Source: Methanoplanus endosymbiosus
GTDB taxonomy: Archaea > Halobacteriota > Methanomicrobia > Methanomicrobiales > Methanomicrobiaceae
Reading direction: 5' to 3'
DNA length: 64,000 nt
Assembly (NCBI RefSeq): GCF_024662215.1
Contig: NZ_CP096115.1
Span: 1,736,001-1,800,000 of the forward strand
This document shows positions 37,544-47,550 of this stretch, piece after piece (the stretch's first letter is position 1; each line of letters opens with the position of its first letter). The translations under genes and the position numbers were made by a program. Below the pieces are notes generated by a model. It ran no database searches and was not told the DNA's origin. It saw only the letters and a list, made by a program, of their open reading frames with translations.

Positions 37544-38734
37544 TTAATCGGTGTAAATGACATCAGAAGCTTCAATCAGCCCCGGAGGAACTTCAAATCC
37601 GATCTCTTCAGCGGTTTTCAGGTTAATAATTATTGAACTATCCCTTCTGTATTCAGCACTGAGATTAGAGATCTCACAGCCATTTAATATCCTGGAAAAT
37701 GCATCTGAATAACGTCTTCCGAGATATTCATAATCCGGCTCAGCAAAACTCATCAGAACGCCATATCTGACCAGTTCAGGGTCATCAACGGCAAAAGAGG
37801 GAACTCTGTTCTCTGTTAACGGTTTTAAAAACTCTTCTGCATTTAAAGGACTTACTCCGTTCTGGGTTGTGATGATGAGAGCATCAGTTACAGGTGCGAG
37901 GTATTTATAGGCATCATAAACACTCCTGCGGCTCATTTCAATGTCAGGGTGATCATCCACAGTATAATACTCTATAATCTCAACTCCGTAATCATCAGAA
38001 AATCTCCTTAGATCTTCAATATGGCTGTATGATCTGCTCTCAGGGGTTGAGTTATCATATGCAATGCCTATTGTTTCAAACCGGAAGATGTAGTAATACA
38101 GTCTGAACTGATCGTAGTAGAAATCAGAGTCATAGACAGTATAAATATTACCCGGCAAATAAACCCCCGAATCCGGAACAATCCCTGTAGCAGCGGGATT
38201 TACCGAACCCATGACAATCACCGGAATATCTGCACTCAGACTTTTGCAGTCAGTCCCCGCCCATGTGCCAAGCGCTATTACAAGATCAATCTCTCCATCA
38301 TCTGAAAGACTTTTCAGATCTTTTAAGTTTCCGGCCCTCAGTGTGTTATTCCATTCGGAAGAGAAGTAATGCTCTTTTCTGAAGTTTAAATAATCACTCC
38401 GGCAGTTTTCCGTGATATAATCAAGAACCGCAGGAGTGCTGTTTAAATTAACTGTATCTTCAGTAAAATATCCTTCAATCCACCCGTATTCTGCAATGCC
38501 GGCAGCAAAATTTTTCAGATATACCGGATATGTCTGGTGATGCCCACCCTGTACAACAGCAATATTCCAGGAAGAATTATCTTCTTTTTGTACAGGAGAG
38601 AGATTCACATCCGGACATCCATTCACAGCGTAGAATGGTAAAAATATGAAGATAAAAGCCATAACCATGACTAAAACAGGAATTACAGTCAGTGCCGCAA
38701 TAGTTATTTTTCTGTGGTAATCCGGTACAGCCAT
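37544..38734 (-). CDS. ABC-type substrate-binding-like protein, membrane-anchored
   Basis: About 396 aa. An N-terminal membrane helix (about 10-35) is followed by a periplasmic-binding-like fold of the ABC_sub_bind (TrpX-like) kind. Pointers are AVVQGGHHQTYPVYLKNFA, DLVIALGTWAG, PVIVMGSVNPAATG, GIAYDNSTPE and the closing INLKTAEEIGFEVPPG. Many relatives serve as ligand sensors or import receptors for aromatic or other small molecules. No permease or ATPase adjoins it, so a signalling role next to the PAS proteins is possible. ATG at 38734 has GGAG six bases upstream, and a preceding TTG is less likely. Confidence 0.75.
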   Translation of the reverse strand: MAVPDYHRKITIAALTVIPVLVMVMAFIFIFLPFYAVNGCPDVNLSPVQKEDNSSWNIAVVQGGHHQTYPVYLKNFAAGIAEYGWIEGYFTEDTVNLNSTPAVLDYITENCRSDYLNFRKEHYFSSEWNNTLRAGNLKDLKSLSDDGEIDLVIALGTWAGTDCKSLSADIPVIVMGSVNPAATGIVPDSGVYLPGNIYTVYDSDFYYDQFRLYYYIFRFETIGIAYDNSTPESRSYSHIEDLRRFSDDYGVEIIEYYTVDDHPDIEMSRRSVYDAYKYLAPVTDALIITTQNGVSPLNAEEFLKPLTENRVPSFAVDDPELVRYGVLMSFAEPDYEYLGRRYSDAFSRILNGCEISNLSAEYRRDSSIIINLKTAEEIGFEVPPGLIEASDVIYTD

Positions 38735-38888
38735 CAAAAACTCCGAATATAATATCTGAATAATATGAAGATCTGCACAAAAATAACAATGATCTCCTGA
38801 CTATGAGATTTTAGCCCTGATGATATTCAAATTATGTTATGACAAAACCCTGAAAAACTTTTTTGCATCACGAAACAATCATTCAGTA

Positions 38889-39299
38889 ATGAACAATGAG
38901 ATAAAACCTGACATTCAGATAAAAGATATTCACCTCTCAGGGATTACCACCAGAAAATTTTCACTCTCTGCTGAGCTTGATATAATCAACCCGTTTCCGG
39001 TGGGAGGCAGTGTAAAATCAGTAATATTTGAGATATTTTTTGAAAAAAGCACAGGGGAATCAGTTTATCTGGGCAGAGGCAGGAAAGACGGCATAAAAAT
39101 TGAGAAGAGTGGCACCACAGCAGTTTCAGTTCCTGTTGAGATAGAGAACATCTCCGCAGTAAGCGCCCTTATCACCGCACTGACCGACAGAATTGAGATT
39201 ATCATAAAGGGAAAGGCAGATTTTGACCTCAAAATTACATCATTATCCATACCATTTGAGAGACGGGAGAAGATAAATTCATTAACTGACCTTCTATGA
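38889..39299 (+). CDS. LEA14/WHy-domain protein
   Basis: About 136 aa with a single WHy (water stress and hypersensitive response) beta-sandwich: PDIQIKDIHLSGITTRKFSL, DIINPFPVGGSV, then GTTAVSVPVEIENIS. Archaeal LEA14-like proteins are small and soluble, with proposed protective roles. The open frame runs up to an ATG at 38820, but the domain begins right after the ATG at 38889, so I choose the shorter form. Neither start has a clear ribosome site. Confidence 0.7.
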   Translation: MNNEIKPDIQIKDIHLSGITTRKFSLSAELDIINPFPVGGSVKSVIFEIFFEKSTGESVYLGRGRKDGIKIEKSGTTAVSVPVEIENISAVSALITALTDRIEIIIKGKADFDLKITSLSIPFERREKINSLTDLL

Positions 39300-39373
39300 A
39301 GTATTTTTTTACCATCCAAAAGATGCGAACCGGATAAGATGAATCATCTCAAAAAAATATATTTTTCCGGAGA

Positions 39374-41197
39374 TCACAGCAGTTCACTGCGCCCGTCAAA
39401 AAATATCCTCAGCCACAATTCCGAGCAGAAAACCCTCCAGAAATCCTTAGAATAGCCCGTTTTTCCGGATAGGAAGAGATTATAATCTTTCAGGATTTCA
39501 TTTGCATCCCAGTACTTTCTTGAGGCAAATTCATCCGAATTAAAGACATTACCGACAATGTCAGATATATCCTCACCAAACCAGACCTCATCAGGTGCAA
39601 CAAAACCCATCTTGTCCATCCTGCACCTCACACTCTCCGGAATCAGACCTTTTGCCGCCTTTCTCAGGCAGTATTTTGTAACTCCGCCTCTGATCTTCTG
39701 GTCAAGCGGGAGTGATGCAATATATTCGACAAGCCGGTAATCAAGGAAAGGCACCCTTGACTCAATAGAAAAAGCCATCGAATTTCGGTCCTCATAACGC
39801 AGAAGTGCCTGAAGGTTATTTCCGGACATTTCATTATACAGTACCTCATCAAGTGTGCCTGCATAACGGTCAGTGAAAGGCACTACCCCAAAAAGATATG
39901 ATCTCCTCTTTTTTCCGGACTTAAGCTTAGCCGCCGCATCAATGAAAAATCTCCTGTGGTGCTTCATAATGCCTGCAATCTCCCTTAACAGTGCAGCAGG
40001 AGAGAGAGACAGAGATCTGATATGTGATGCCTGATAGCCAAGGTACCCGGCAAGCTGTTCATCTGCGCCCTGTCCGTCAAGGACAACCTTCACACTCTCA
40101 CCGGCAAGCTTCATAACACAGTACTGTGAATATATCGAGAGTGAGTCAAAAGGCTCCTCCTGCGTGGTTATCAGGCTATAAATATCATCTCTGAGATTAT
40201 GTACATCCGGAAATATTCTGTATCCGGATGCCCCTGTCTTCTCAATTATCTCATCAACAAAAACTCTTTCATCATACCTCTCATCCTCATAGCATGAGGT
40301 AAATGTCTTCTGGCGGTCTCCGACACTCAGGGGATTTTCCTCCCTTATCAGAACGTTTATTATTGCAGTTATTGTGGATGAGTCCAGACCGCCTGAGAGA
40401 CAGGTACCCACGGGGACATCACTTCTGAGCCGCAGTCTTACCGAGTCGCGGAGAAGTTCGTATAAACCGTATGCCGATTTATCATCAGTGATATTTCCGG
40501 CGGAGAAGAGTTCCTTTGATACTGATAAATCCCAGTAACAGACCGGATTTTCAGGTTTACCACCTCTTACAGTCATATAATGTGCAGGCTTTAAACTGCA
40601 TATCCCTTCAAAGAGTGTCCTTTCGTCATTGTCAGTTATACCACACGAGAGATAGAGGAGGAGTTTTTCATCATCAGGAGTTGTTCCTATCTCAGGATTT
40701 TTCAGAAGAGCTTTAATTTCGGATGCGAAATAAAAGGAATTTCCGGATAATGAATAATAAAATGGCTTTATTCCGAATCTGTCCCTTGCACAGAATAAGA
40801 GTTTTTCCACTTTATCATACAGCGCAAAGGCCCACATCCCGTTAAATCTCTTCAGACATTCAAATCCCCATTCCTTATAGGCATGGATGATAACCTCAGT
40901 GTCACTTTCAGAACGGAATGTATGGCCAATTTCTTTCAGTTCGGATTTCAGCTCAATATAGTTGTAAATTTCACCGTTAAAGACTAGAATAATCTCAGAA
41001 CTCTCATCTGCCATCGGCTGTGCGGCATTGTCAGTGATATCAATGATAGAGAGCCTGCGGTGCGCAAGTCCGATATTGTCATCATAATAAAACCCCTCAC
41101 CGTCAGGCCCGCGGTGAGCAAGAGCAGAGGATATGCTGCTGAGCATGTCCCTTCTTACAGCCCCGTCCTGCGCATAAATACCGGCAATTCCGCACAT
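39374..41197 (-). CDS. asnB: Asparagine synthetase (glutamine-hydrolysing), second copy
   Basis: 607-aa paralogue of the gene at 2757-4568 with the same order: MCGIAG nucleophile Cys2, RRLSIID, NGEIYNYIELK, RDRFGIKPFYY, SGGLDSS near residue 267, DGQGADEQLAGY and ESRVPFLDY. The two align over full length with no gaps larger than a few residues by eye. It stands alone here, without glycan genes, so this copy may be the housekeeping asparagine synthetase or both may act in surface chemistry. Confidence 0.9.
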   Translation of the reverse strand: MCGIAGIYAQDGAVRRDMLSSISSALAHRGPDGEGFYYDDNIGLAHRRLSIIDITDNAAQPMADESSEIILVFNGEIYNYIELKSELKEIGHTFRSESDTEVIIHAYKEWGFECLKRFNGMWAFALYDKVEKLLFCARDRFGIKPFYYSLSGNSFYFASEIKALLKNPEIGTTPDDEKLLLYLSCGITDNDERTLFEGICSLKPAHYMTVRGGKPENPVCYWDLSVSKELFSAGNITDDKSAYGLYELLRDSVRLRLRSDVPVGTCLSGGLDSSTITAIINVLIREENPLSVGDRQKTFTSCYEDERYDERVFVDEIIEKTGASGYRIFPDVHNLRDDIYSLITTQEEPFDSLSIYSQYCVMKLAGESVKVVLDGQGADEQLAGYLGYQASHIRSLSLSPAALLREIAGIMKHHRRFFIDAAAKLKSGKKRRSYLFGVVPFTDRYAGTLDEVLYNEMSGNNLQALLRYEDRNSMAFSIESRVPFLDYRLVEYIASLPLDQKIRGGVTKYCLRKAAKGLIPESVRCRMDKMGFVAPDEVWFGEDISDIVGNVFNSDEFASRKYWDANEILKDYNLFLSGKTGYSKDFWRVFCSELWLRIFFDGRSELL

Positions 41198-41360
41198 ATT
41201 ATTACATAAAAATCTGTGCTATTATGATAAATATCAACTTGTCATATCCGGAAAGATTCTCTGCCGTAGAAGATTTCAATACAGCCCCGGATAAGGACTG
41301 GAGAAAGAGAAATAAAAGATCTATCGGTACAAAAAGTATTGTGGATATTTCAGGGAAATA

Positions 41361-43007
41361 TCACCGCTTTTTATCATAAAACAGGAATTTAATAACCATT
41401 GCAATACCAAGCCCAAAGGCTATTACATAAACAATTATCGTGAAATAGACAAGCCATGACGAATATTCTATATCTGCCGAAAATATAACAAGGGATGCAC
41501 CAATTACAAGCGCAGAGGCCACAAGACCGAGAACCATCTTATCTGAGGCCTGTTCAATGGTGCGTGAGAGATCCTTTACATCATTGGCCACAATGTCAAC
41601 ATGGATATTGCCGGTTGAGATGTTGTTCAGCGTCCGGCTGATAATCTTTGGAAGTTTAAGAACCCCGTCTATTCCGTCAAGCATAGATGAAGTGGATCTC
41701 TTCAGCCTCTTTTTAGAGAGATATCTGTGCTCAATAATCTCTCTTAAGTAAGGTCTTGACTCCTCATAGAAGTTAAAGTCAGGAGATAGTTTCACACCAA
41801 TATCAAGCACCATAACAATCACTTTCAGAAGCGACATCAGGGTGTCCGGGATCTTAATATCGTACCTGTTCAGGACTCTTGGAATATTCTCTATTGTGTC
41901 ACCCGGATTCACACTGGAAAGCTCCACACATTCACTGTCAAAGAGGGTATAGTAGATCTCATCCTTGACATCCTCCATATACTCTTCTTTGATGGTAACC
42001 CCAAGTTTCTGGAAGGTCTCAATTAGCATATCGACATCGTTGTCAACAATTGCCAGAAGGAGGCGAATGAAAAGATCACGCCTCTCAGGCCTGACAATCG
42101 CAACAGCACCGAGATCAAGGAAGGAGAGATCACCGTACGGTGTCACCCGGAGATTGCCCGGATGGGGATCGAGATGAAAGAAACCGTCCTCAAATATCAT
42201 CTTGAGGTACGCTGAAAAACCCCTTGAAGCGATCTCCTTTGGTTCATACCCATATATTCTTATACCTTCGGCGTTGTCCACCCTGATACCCTCAATATAC
42301 TCCATTGTGAGCATCTTTGTGCCGGAATACTCCCAGTATATCTTTGGGAATTTGATACCCTTCTTATCCTTAAAATTACGCCGGAATATATCTGCATTCT
42401 TCCCTTCAGAGACATAATCAAGCTCCTTTCTCATCATCTTCGTAAAGTCGCCGACAAGACCGGAAAGGTTGTATGCCCTTGCTGTAGGATTGACCTTCTC
42501 AAGGCGGGATGCCATATTCTCAATGATTACTGTATCTGTGGCAATCTTGTCCTCTATGTCAGGCCTCTGTATCTTAATTGCAACTATTGTCCCGTCATGA
42601 AGAATGGCCCTGTGCACCTGCCCGATTGAAGCCGCAGCTATCGGCTTTTTCTCAAAATAGGCAAAGGCCTCATCAACCGGCCCTGTATAACTCTCTATTA
42701 TCGGGCGGAGTTCTTCAAAGGTGACAGGTTTTACGTGCTCATGGAGTTTTCTAAGCTCCCTGATCATCTCCGGGGGAAGCCTGTCAGTCTGTGATGCAAG
42801 CATCTGCCCGAATTTTACAAATGTCGGGCCAAGTTCTTCAAGCCCGAGTCTGATTCTCTCATAAACGGATCTCTCGTCCGGTCTTGCCCTCTTGAAAAAA
42901 ACCCTCCTCCGCGTTGCTTCCGGGTCAATTTCATCAAGGACAATTCCAAACCCGTAATTCATCATGACATCGGCTATCTGCTTATACCTCGTCAGGCGGG
43001 TTACCAT
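41361..43007 (-). CDS. ABC1/UbiB/AarF-family atypical kinase
   Basis: 548-aa membrane-associated ATPase of the UbiB family. The family-specific AAASIGQVHRA (Ala-rich loop replacing the Gly loop) lies near residue 127, with VAIKIQRP Lys, LDPHPGN and DLGAVAIV catalytic parts following. Two C-terminal membrane helices lie in the last 60 residues. In bacteria and mitochondria it supports quinone synthesis or lipid transport. Methanogens such as this make no ubiquinone, so an isoprenoid-lipid role is more plausible here. That is inference. The gene appears monocistronic. Confidence 0.88.
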   Translation of the reverse strand: MVTRLTRYKQIADVMMNYGFGIVLDEIDPEATRRRVFFKRARPDERSVYERIRLGLEELGPTFVKFGQMLASQTDRLPPEMIRELRKLHEHVKPVTFEELRPIIESYTGPVDEAFAYFEKKPIAAASIGQVHRAILHDGTIVAIKIQRPDIEDKIATDTVIIENMASRLEKVNPTARAYNLSGLVGDFTKMMRKELDYVSEGKNADIFRRNFKDKKGIKFPKIYWEYSGTKMLTMEYIEGIRVDNAEGIRIYGYEPKEIASRGFSAYLKMIFEDGFFHLDPHPGNLRVTPYGDLSFLDLGAVAIVRPERRDLFIRLLLAIVDNDVDMLIETFQKLGVTIKEEYMEDVKDEIYYTLFDSECVELSSVNPGDTIENIPRVLNRYDIKIPDTLMSLLKVIVMVLDIGVKLSPDFNFYEESRPYLREIIEHRYLSKKRLKRSTSSMLDGIDGVLKLPKIISRTLNNISTGNIHVDIVANDVKDLSRTIEQASDKMVLGLVASALVIGASLVIFSADIEYSSWLVYFTIIVYVIAFGLGIAMVIKFLFYDKKR

Positions 43008-43143
43008 AAAGAGAATATTCCAGCTTAATACTAAAAAAAGATATAACCTGAAAACCGGTCAGAGATGGTAATATTCAGGTAAATGTTATCTCCGGACTGG
43101 AAAAAACGGTTAATCAACCGGAAAAAGTTCCGGTCTGACTGCG

Positions 43144-44169
43144 TTACAGTACTCTTCTGCCACATCCCATCCATAGTAGTGACAGAGCTGCCGCAAGAAC
43201 CGGCACTACAACCGAAAACGGAGACTGAGGGGTTTTCTGTCCCATCGGAGTTATAGCTTCTGTTTCTGCTGCCACAGATGTCTGTACCGGGGTCTGCACA
43301 GATGTGGCAGTCTTTTCATTTCCAGCCGGAGACTTCTCCATGACCTCTGTTATTGTTATCGTCATGGTTGTCTTATATGAGCCGTCCGGCCTTCCAATCT
43401 CAAACATATACTCACCTGCGGGGTAATCCGATGCGTCTATTTCAACATTCCACAGATTTAAGGGGTGGGAGCCTGTGACATAAATATTTCCTGATGTGCC
43501 ACCCTCAGGCATGTCTGAATCCTTTGAGGTCGGGCCGAATTCTAGCGGCTGGAGCGAGTAAAACAGTTTTTCACCAGCGGCAAAATTTGTACTGCCGCTC
43601 AGTGATATTACTCCTTTTTCATAGACCTTATCATCTGAATTGTCCTCAATGAGAGGATCTTTGAGGATAAACGAGGTATAGGAGTACATATCATCGATAT
43701 CATTTGAGTCAAGCATACCCATAAGCGCCGCTGCGGCCTGCCGACCCTGAAGGCTGCCCGAACCTCCGATGATAAAAGAAGAACCAGCATCTGAGGTTAC
43801 AATAGTCTGCCCCTGTGCATCTGTTGATGTGTAAACGTCAAACTTCCCGTTGTATCCGGGATGCTGCACAATCACATAATACTGCCCCGCGGCAAGACTG
43901 GATGTTTCAGACGGTGAAAGTTCATAACTATAGTCACCCGAAGATCCCACTGAGATCATATTTCTGTCCCACAAATTATTGCCAAATAACCATACCGCAA
44001 CACCCTGGGACGGACTTCCGGCTGCAAAACCCGATACTGTTACAGTGTCACCTTTTGCATAACTGAGAAGATCATCAGCAGGATCTGAGCCCGATACAAC
44101 ACCTGTGATAAGTACAGGGAGAAGAAAGAGAGCAGATGATAAGATTACAAATATTCTGTATTTATTCAT
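43144..44169 (-). CDS. Exported surface protein with C-terminal anchor segment
   Basis: About 341 aa. A signal peptide (about 4-26) is followed by a beta-sandwich rich region (KGDTVTVSGFAAGSPSQGVA, GQYYVIVQHPGY, YPAGEYMFEIGRPDG), a Thr/Pro-rich spacer (about 290-315) and a C-terminal hydrophobic helix with SPFSVVV before it and GRR after it. This plan matches archaeal S-layer-associated proteins, with a spacer likely to be glycosylated and a membrane anchor. The frame opens at 44229, but the signal peptide starts at the ATG at 44169. Could be a substrate of the AglB pathway. Confidence 0.75.
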   Translation of the reverse strand: MNKYRIFVILSSALFLLPVLITGVVSGSDPADDLLSYAKGDTVTVSGFAAGSPSQGVAVWLFGNNLWDRNMISVGSSGDYSYELSPSETSSLAAGQYYVIVQHPGYNGKFDVYTSTDAQGQTIVTSDAGSSFIIGGSGSLQGRQAAAALMGMLDSNDIDDMYSYTSFILKDPLIEDNSDDKVYEKGVISLSGSTNFAAGEKLFYSLQPLEFGPTSKDSDMPEGGTSGNIYVTGSHPLNLWNVEIDASDYPAGEYMFEIGRPDGSYKTTMTITITEVMEKSPAGNEKTATSVQTPVQTSVAAETEAITPMGQKTPQSPFSVVVPVLAAALSLLWMGCGRRVL

Positions 44170-45633
44170 AGTTTCACAACCAAAAAATTTCTGCGTCGCT
44201 TCATGAAAAGGAGAACATGAACCTTTCACAGGTATTTATACCGGGTTATGTATCTGATATTAGAAAATATTGACTGAAAACTGATCGGGAAAAATAACAG
44301 TGATTTAAACCTGTATTTATCGGTTTCAGAGAGGAAAGATACCTGCATAAACAGGACAGTTCAGGACAGTTCAATGCCGGAATTATCCGTTGCAGCCCTA
44401 TTGGAGGGTATGTCCCTCGCTCCGGGCCGGGTAGATGGCAGTTCAGTCCCGCCTTACCCTTTAAGCGCAGTCTCAGAGGCGGATGAGACCATAGCAGTAA
44501 CATTCCCGTCGTCGTCCTTCAGAAGGGTATTTTGCCATATAACTTCCATCTCTGTTCCGTCCCTTCTCATAAGAGTGCCAATTTTATCCGGTGACGGTAC
44601 AGTTTTTCCGGATATAATATCTTCAAAGGTCTTCTTCGATGCCTTTCTGAGATTTTCAGGGACAAAGAGTGAAAACCAGTCTTTTCCGGAGATCTCACCC
44701 TCTTTGTAACCTGTCATTTCACAGCCTTTTTTATTGAGGCATTCTACTGTTCCGTCTCCTCTGATTACAGCTATCATAACCCCTGCAACATCAAGACAGC
44801 CCTGAGCCATATCCCTCTGCCTGATGGCCTCGCCCTCGGTTTTTCTTAGAGAGGTGATATCATCAGCAATTGTCATTATGTATTCCAGAGTGCTCTCCGG
44901 CCCTTTCACAGGAGATTTCCTGACCCTCAGTACGCGCTCACCTTTTCCAGGCATATTTATCTTTAAATCAGGCATCTCAATTGAATCTCCGGTTCTCACA
45001 ACCTCACTGTCTCCGGATATTAGAGATTCTGTAATTGTATCATGAAACAGTTCACAGCCCATCTTTCCGTTGGCTTTTTTCCGGTCAATGCCAAAAAATT
45101 CCTCGGAAGCACGGTTAAAGAAGATATATCTGCCCTTTTTTGTCTCCTTAACCATAACCATTGATGGTATATTCTCAAATATTGAATTCAGGAATGATTT
45201 CCATCTGAAGAGATCGCGGTATGCCTTCTTTCTCTCAGTTATATCCCTGCATACTATCCTAAATCCTGTAAGATCACCAATTTCATCATACTTTGGACAG
45301 ATGCTTGATTCAAGGCAGACTGGCTTTCCGGCATTATTCAGCACTGAGCATTCAAATAATTCCGAACTTCCGCCATTGGTGCAGATTCCGGAGAAAAACT
45401 CCGCAATAACCTTCCTCTCACCGGCATCCTCTATAAAGTCAAGAAGGGATTTTCCAAGAATTTTACATGAGTCATGTCCCAGGATATGGGAGGTTCTCGG
45501 ACTTGCATATGTGACGTTATAGTCTTCATCAAGATCAAGTATGGCATCATTTATCTCCTCTACAAGGGACCTGTAATTCCTTTCACTTTCCTTTAAAGCT
45601 TCTTCCGCCATCCTCTTACCAGTGATGTCCTCA

Positions 45634-45641
45634 AGAATTAC
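45634..45641. repeat. Target-site duplication, left
   Basis: AGAATTAC, identical to 47543-47550. Eight bases is the duplication length typical for IS66-family elements. Confidence 0.9.
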
Positions 45642-47542
45642 GTATCATATCCATAATGTGAGGTAATGTGATAATGGATAATAATTTGTACTTATAAATT
45701 CAAAATATAGAATACATTATGTCAAATGGTATCTTCAAAGAATTAGAATCCGTAATAACTCCTGATCGGATAGATAATTCTCCGGATAAAGACATAATAT
45801 ATTTGCTCATCTCAGCCTTTGAGGAACTATCTGCAAAATACGATAAATTATATGAAGAGCATCTTCAACTCAGAGATGATTACAATCATCTAATTGGTGA
45901 ACAGGGTAGGCCGGAAGCCGCAAAAAAAGGAAAAAGAAAAGGGGGTTCTGGCAATAAAAATCATTCTACTGAGGAGGAACGCTCAAAAAAAGAGAAATCA
46001 GATCAAAATAATCCAAATAAAGGCAGAGGAAAACGTAATCATAAAATCGAAATCCATGAAGAAAAGATCTGGTACTCTGACAAAAATAAACTTCCGAAAG
46101 ATGCAGTTTTTAAAGGCTTTTCTGAATTAATCATACAGGACATTGAAATTCGTCCGAGAAATACAAAGTTTTTACTTGAAAAATATTATTCCCCTTCAGA
46201 AGGAAGATATCTCTTAACTGATCGACCTCAAGGATATGGTGGAGAATTTGGTCCTGGAATAAAGGCACTTATTATTGAATGCAAAGCAATTTGTGGAATG
46301 AGTGAAAATGGAATTAGAGCCTTTTTAAATAACCATGGTATCTTTATAGCCCAATCTACAATCTCAAGGAAATTAACTGAAAAGAATGAGGTTTTAGATA
46401 AAGAATCGGAAGATATACTAAAAGAAGGAATAAAGTCCTCCGATTACCTCCAGACAGATACAACTGGAGCTAATGTAAATGGCACTCAATATAATACACA
46501 TATCTTTTCAAACCATAATTTCACAGCATTTAGAACTTCTCCAAAAAAGGATAGAATTAGCATAGTTAAGCACATTATGGAAGTTTTAGAACCCAAGTAC
46601 CTATTCAATGAGTTTGCCTTTGAACATTTATCCAATCTTAGAACCGCAAAAAAATGGATCAAAAAACTTAGAGAAAATATTTACAACTCTTGCTTTAGTG
46701 AATTTGAATTAGAAAATAGTTTGGTTGAGTTATTTGGTCAAGAAGGGTTTAAAACGCTTAAAAAGCGAGTTACTGAGGCTGGATTGATTGCTTATTACAG
46801 ATCACAGAAAGATTACCCAGTTCCAAAAATTCTTCTTACAGATGATGCACCCCAATACGACAATATCACTGAAGAACACCAGTTATGTTGGGTTCATGAA
46901 GCCAGACACTATAAAAAATTAAAACCTAAAACTGCTGTAATGAGAAAAGTCCATGAAGATTTCATGGATCGGTTTTGGGCATTTTACAGAGAGATGAGAG
47001 CATATAAAGACAATCCATCTCCAGAGTGGGCATTAAAAATTAGAAAGGACTTTGATGAGTTATTTAACAGCGAGACTGAATATAAAGAGTTGAACCTAAG
47101 AATTGAGAAGACACACCGGAATAAAGACTTCTTACTCACATTCTTAGATCACCCTCACGTCCCTCTTCATAATAATGATGCTGAGCTTGGAGCACGAGCA
47201 CAGGTCAGACATCGTGATATAAGCTTATTTACAAGAAATGAGAAAGGAACAAATGTTGTAGACAGAAATTTAACAATTGTTAAAACTGCTAAGAAGTTGG
47301 ACATAAATCCCTTTGATCATATAGCCGGTTTGATCATAAATGGTCATAGACAAAAATCACTTGCTGAGATAATAGCATGCAAAAACCAGAAAGCAACCTT
47401 GGATGATCTTAAAATAGAGGGTAAAAATTCAGTTGCTGCAAAAGAGGACCTTTCAAATGTACCGGTAGGTCAACACAGATACATTTCATCCAACTTATAA
47501 AAATTCATTTTTAACCTATTTCTCCGATTTTGGATATGATAC
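45642..47542. mobile_element. Complete IS66-family insertion sequence, 1901 bases
   Basis: The left end begins GTATCATATCC and the right end finishes GGATATGATAC, perfect 11-base terminal inverted repeats, flanked by the 8-base duplication AGAATTAC. It carries a single long transposase gene and no accessory tnpA/tnpB, like the reduced ISBst12-type branch of IS66. The intact gene, perfect ends and perfect duplication indicate a recent insertion. It is AT-rich relative to the host gene. Confidence 0.93.
45719..47500 (+). CDS. IS66-family transposase (TnpC-like)
   Basis: 593-aa DDE transposase. An N-terminal coiled coil (about 30-62) leads to a Lys/Asn-rich linker, a zinc-binding-like region replaced here by basic low-complexity sequence, and then the catalytic core. 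The first Asp lies in LQTDTTGANVNG (about 246), the second in ILLTDDAPQYD (about 373) and the Glu in NNDAELGARAQVRHRDIS (about 486). The frame is full-length and uninterrupted. The strand is opposite to the gene it disrupts. Codon use is AT-rich, fitting acquired DNA. Confidence 0.92.
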   Translation: MSNGIFKELESVITPDRIDNSPDKDIIYLLISAFEELSAKYDKLYEEHLQLRDDYNHLIGEQGRPEAAKKGKRKGGSGNKNHSTEEERSKKEKSDQNNPNKGRGKRNHKIEIHEEKIWYSDKNKLPKDAVFKGFSELIIQDIEIRPRNTKFLLEKYYSPSEGRYLLTDRPQGYGGEFGPGIKALIIECKAICGMSENGIRAFLNNHGIFIAQSTISRKLTEKNEVLDKESEDILKEGIKSSDYLQTDTTGANVNGTQYNTHIFSNHNFTAFRTSPKKDRISIVKHIMEVLEPKYLFNEFAFEHLSNLRTAKKWIKKLRENIYNSCFSEFELENSLVELFGQEGFKTLKKRVTEAGLIAYYRSQKDYPVPKILLTDDAPQYDNITEEHQLCWVHEARHYKKLKPKTAVMRKVHEDFMDRFWAFYREMRAYKDNPSPEWALKIRKDFDELFNSETEYKELNLRIEKTHRNKDFLLTFLDHPHVPLHNNDAELGARAQVRHRDISLFTRNEKGTNVVDRNLTIVKTAKKLDINPFDHIAGLIINGHRQKSLAEIIACKNQKATLDDLKIEGKNSVAAKEDLSNVPVGQHRYISSNL

Positions 47543-47550
47543 AGAATTAC
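47543..47550. repeat. Target-site duplication, right
   Basis: AGAATTAC, identical to 45634-45641, directly after the right terminal repeat. Confidence 0.9.
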
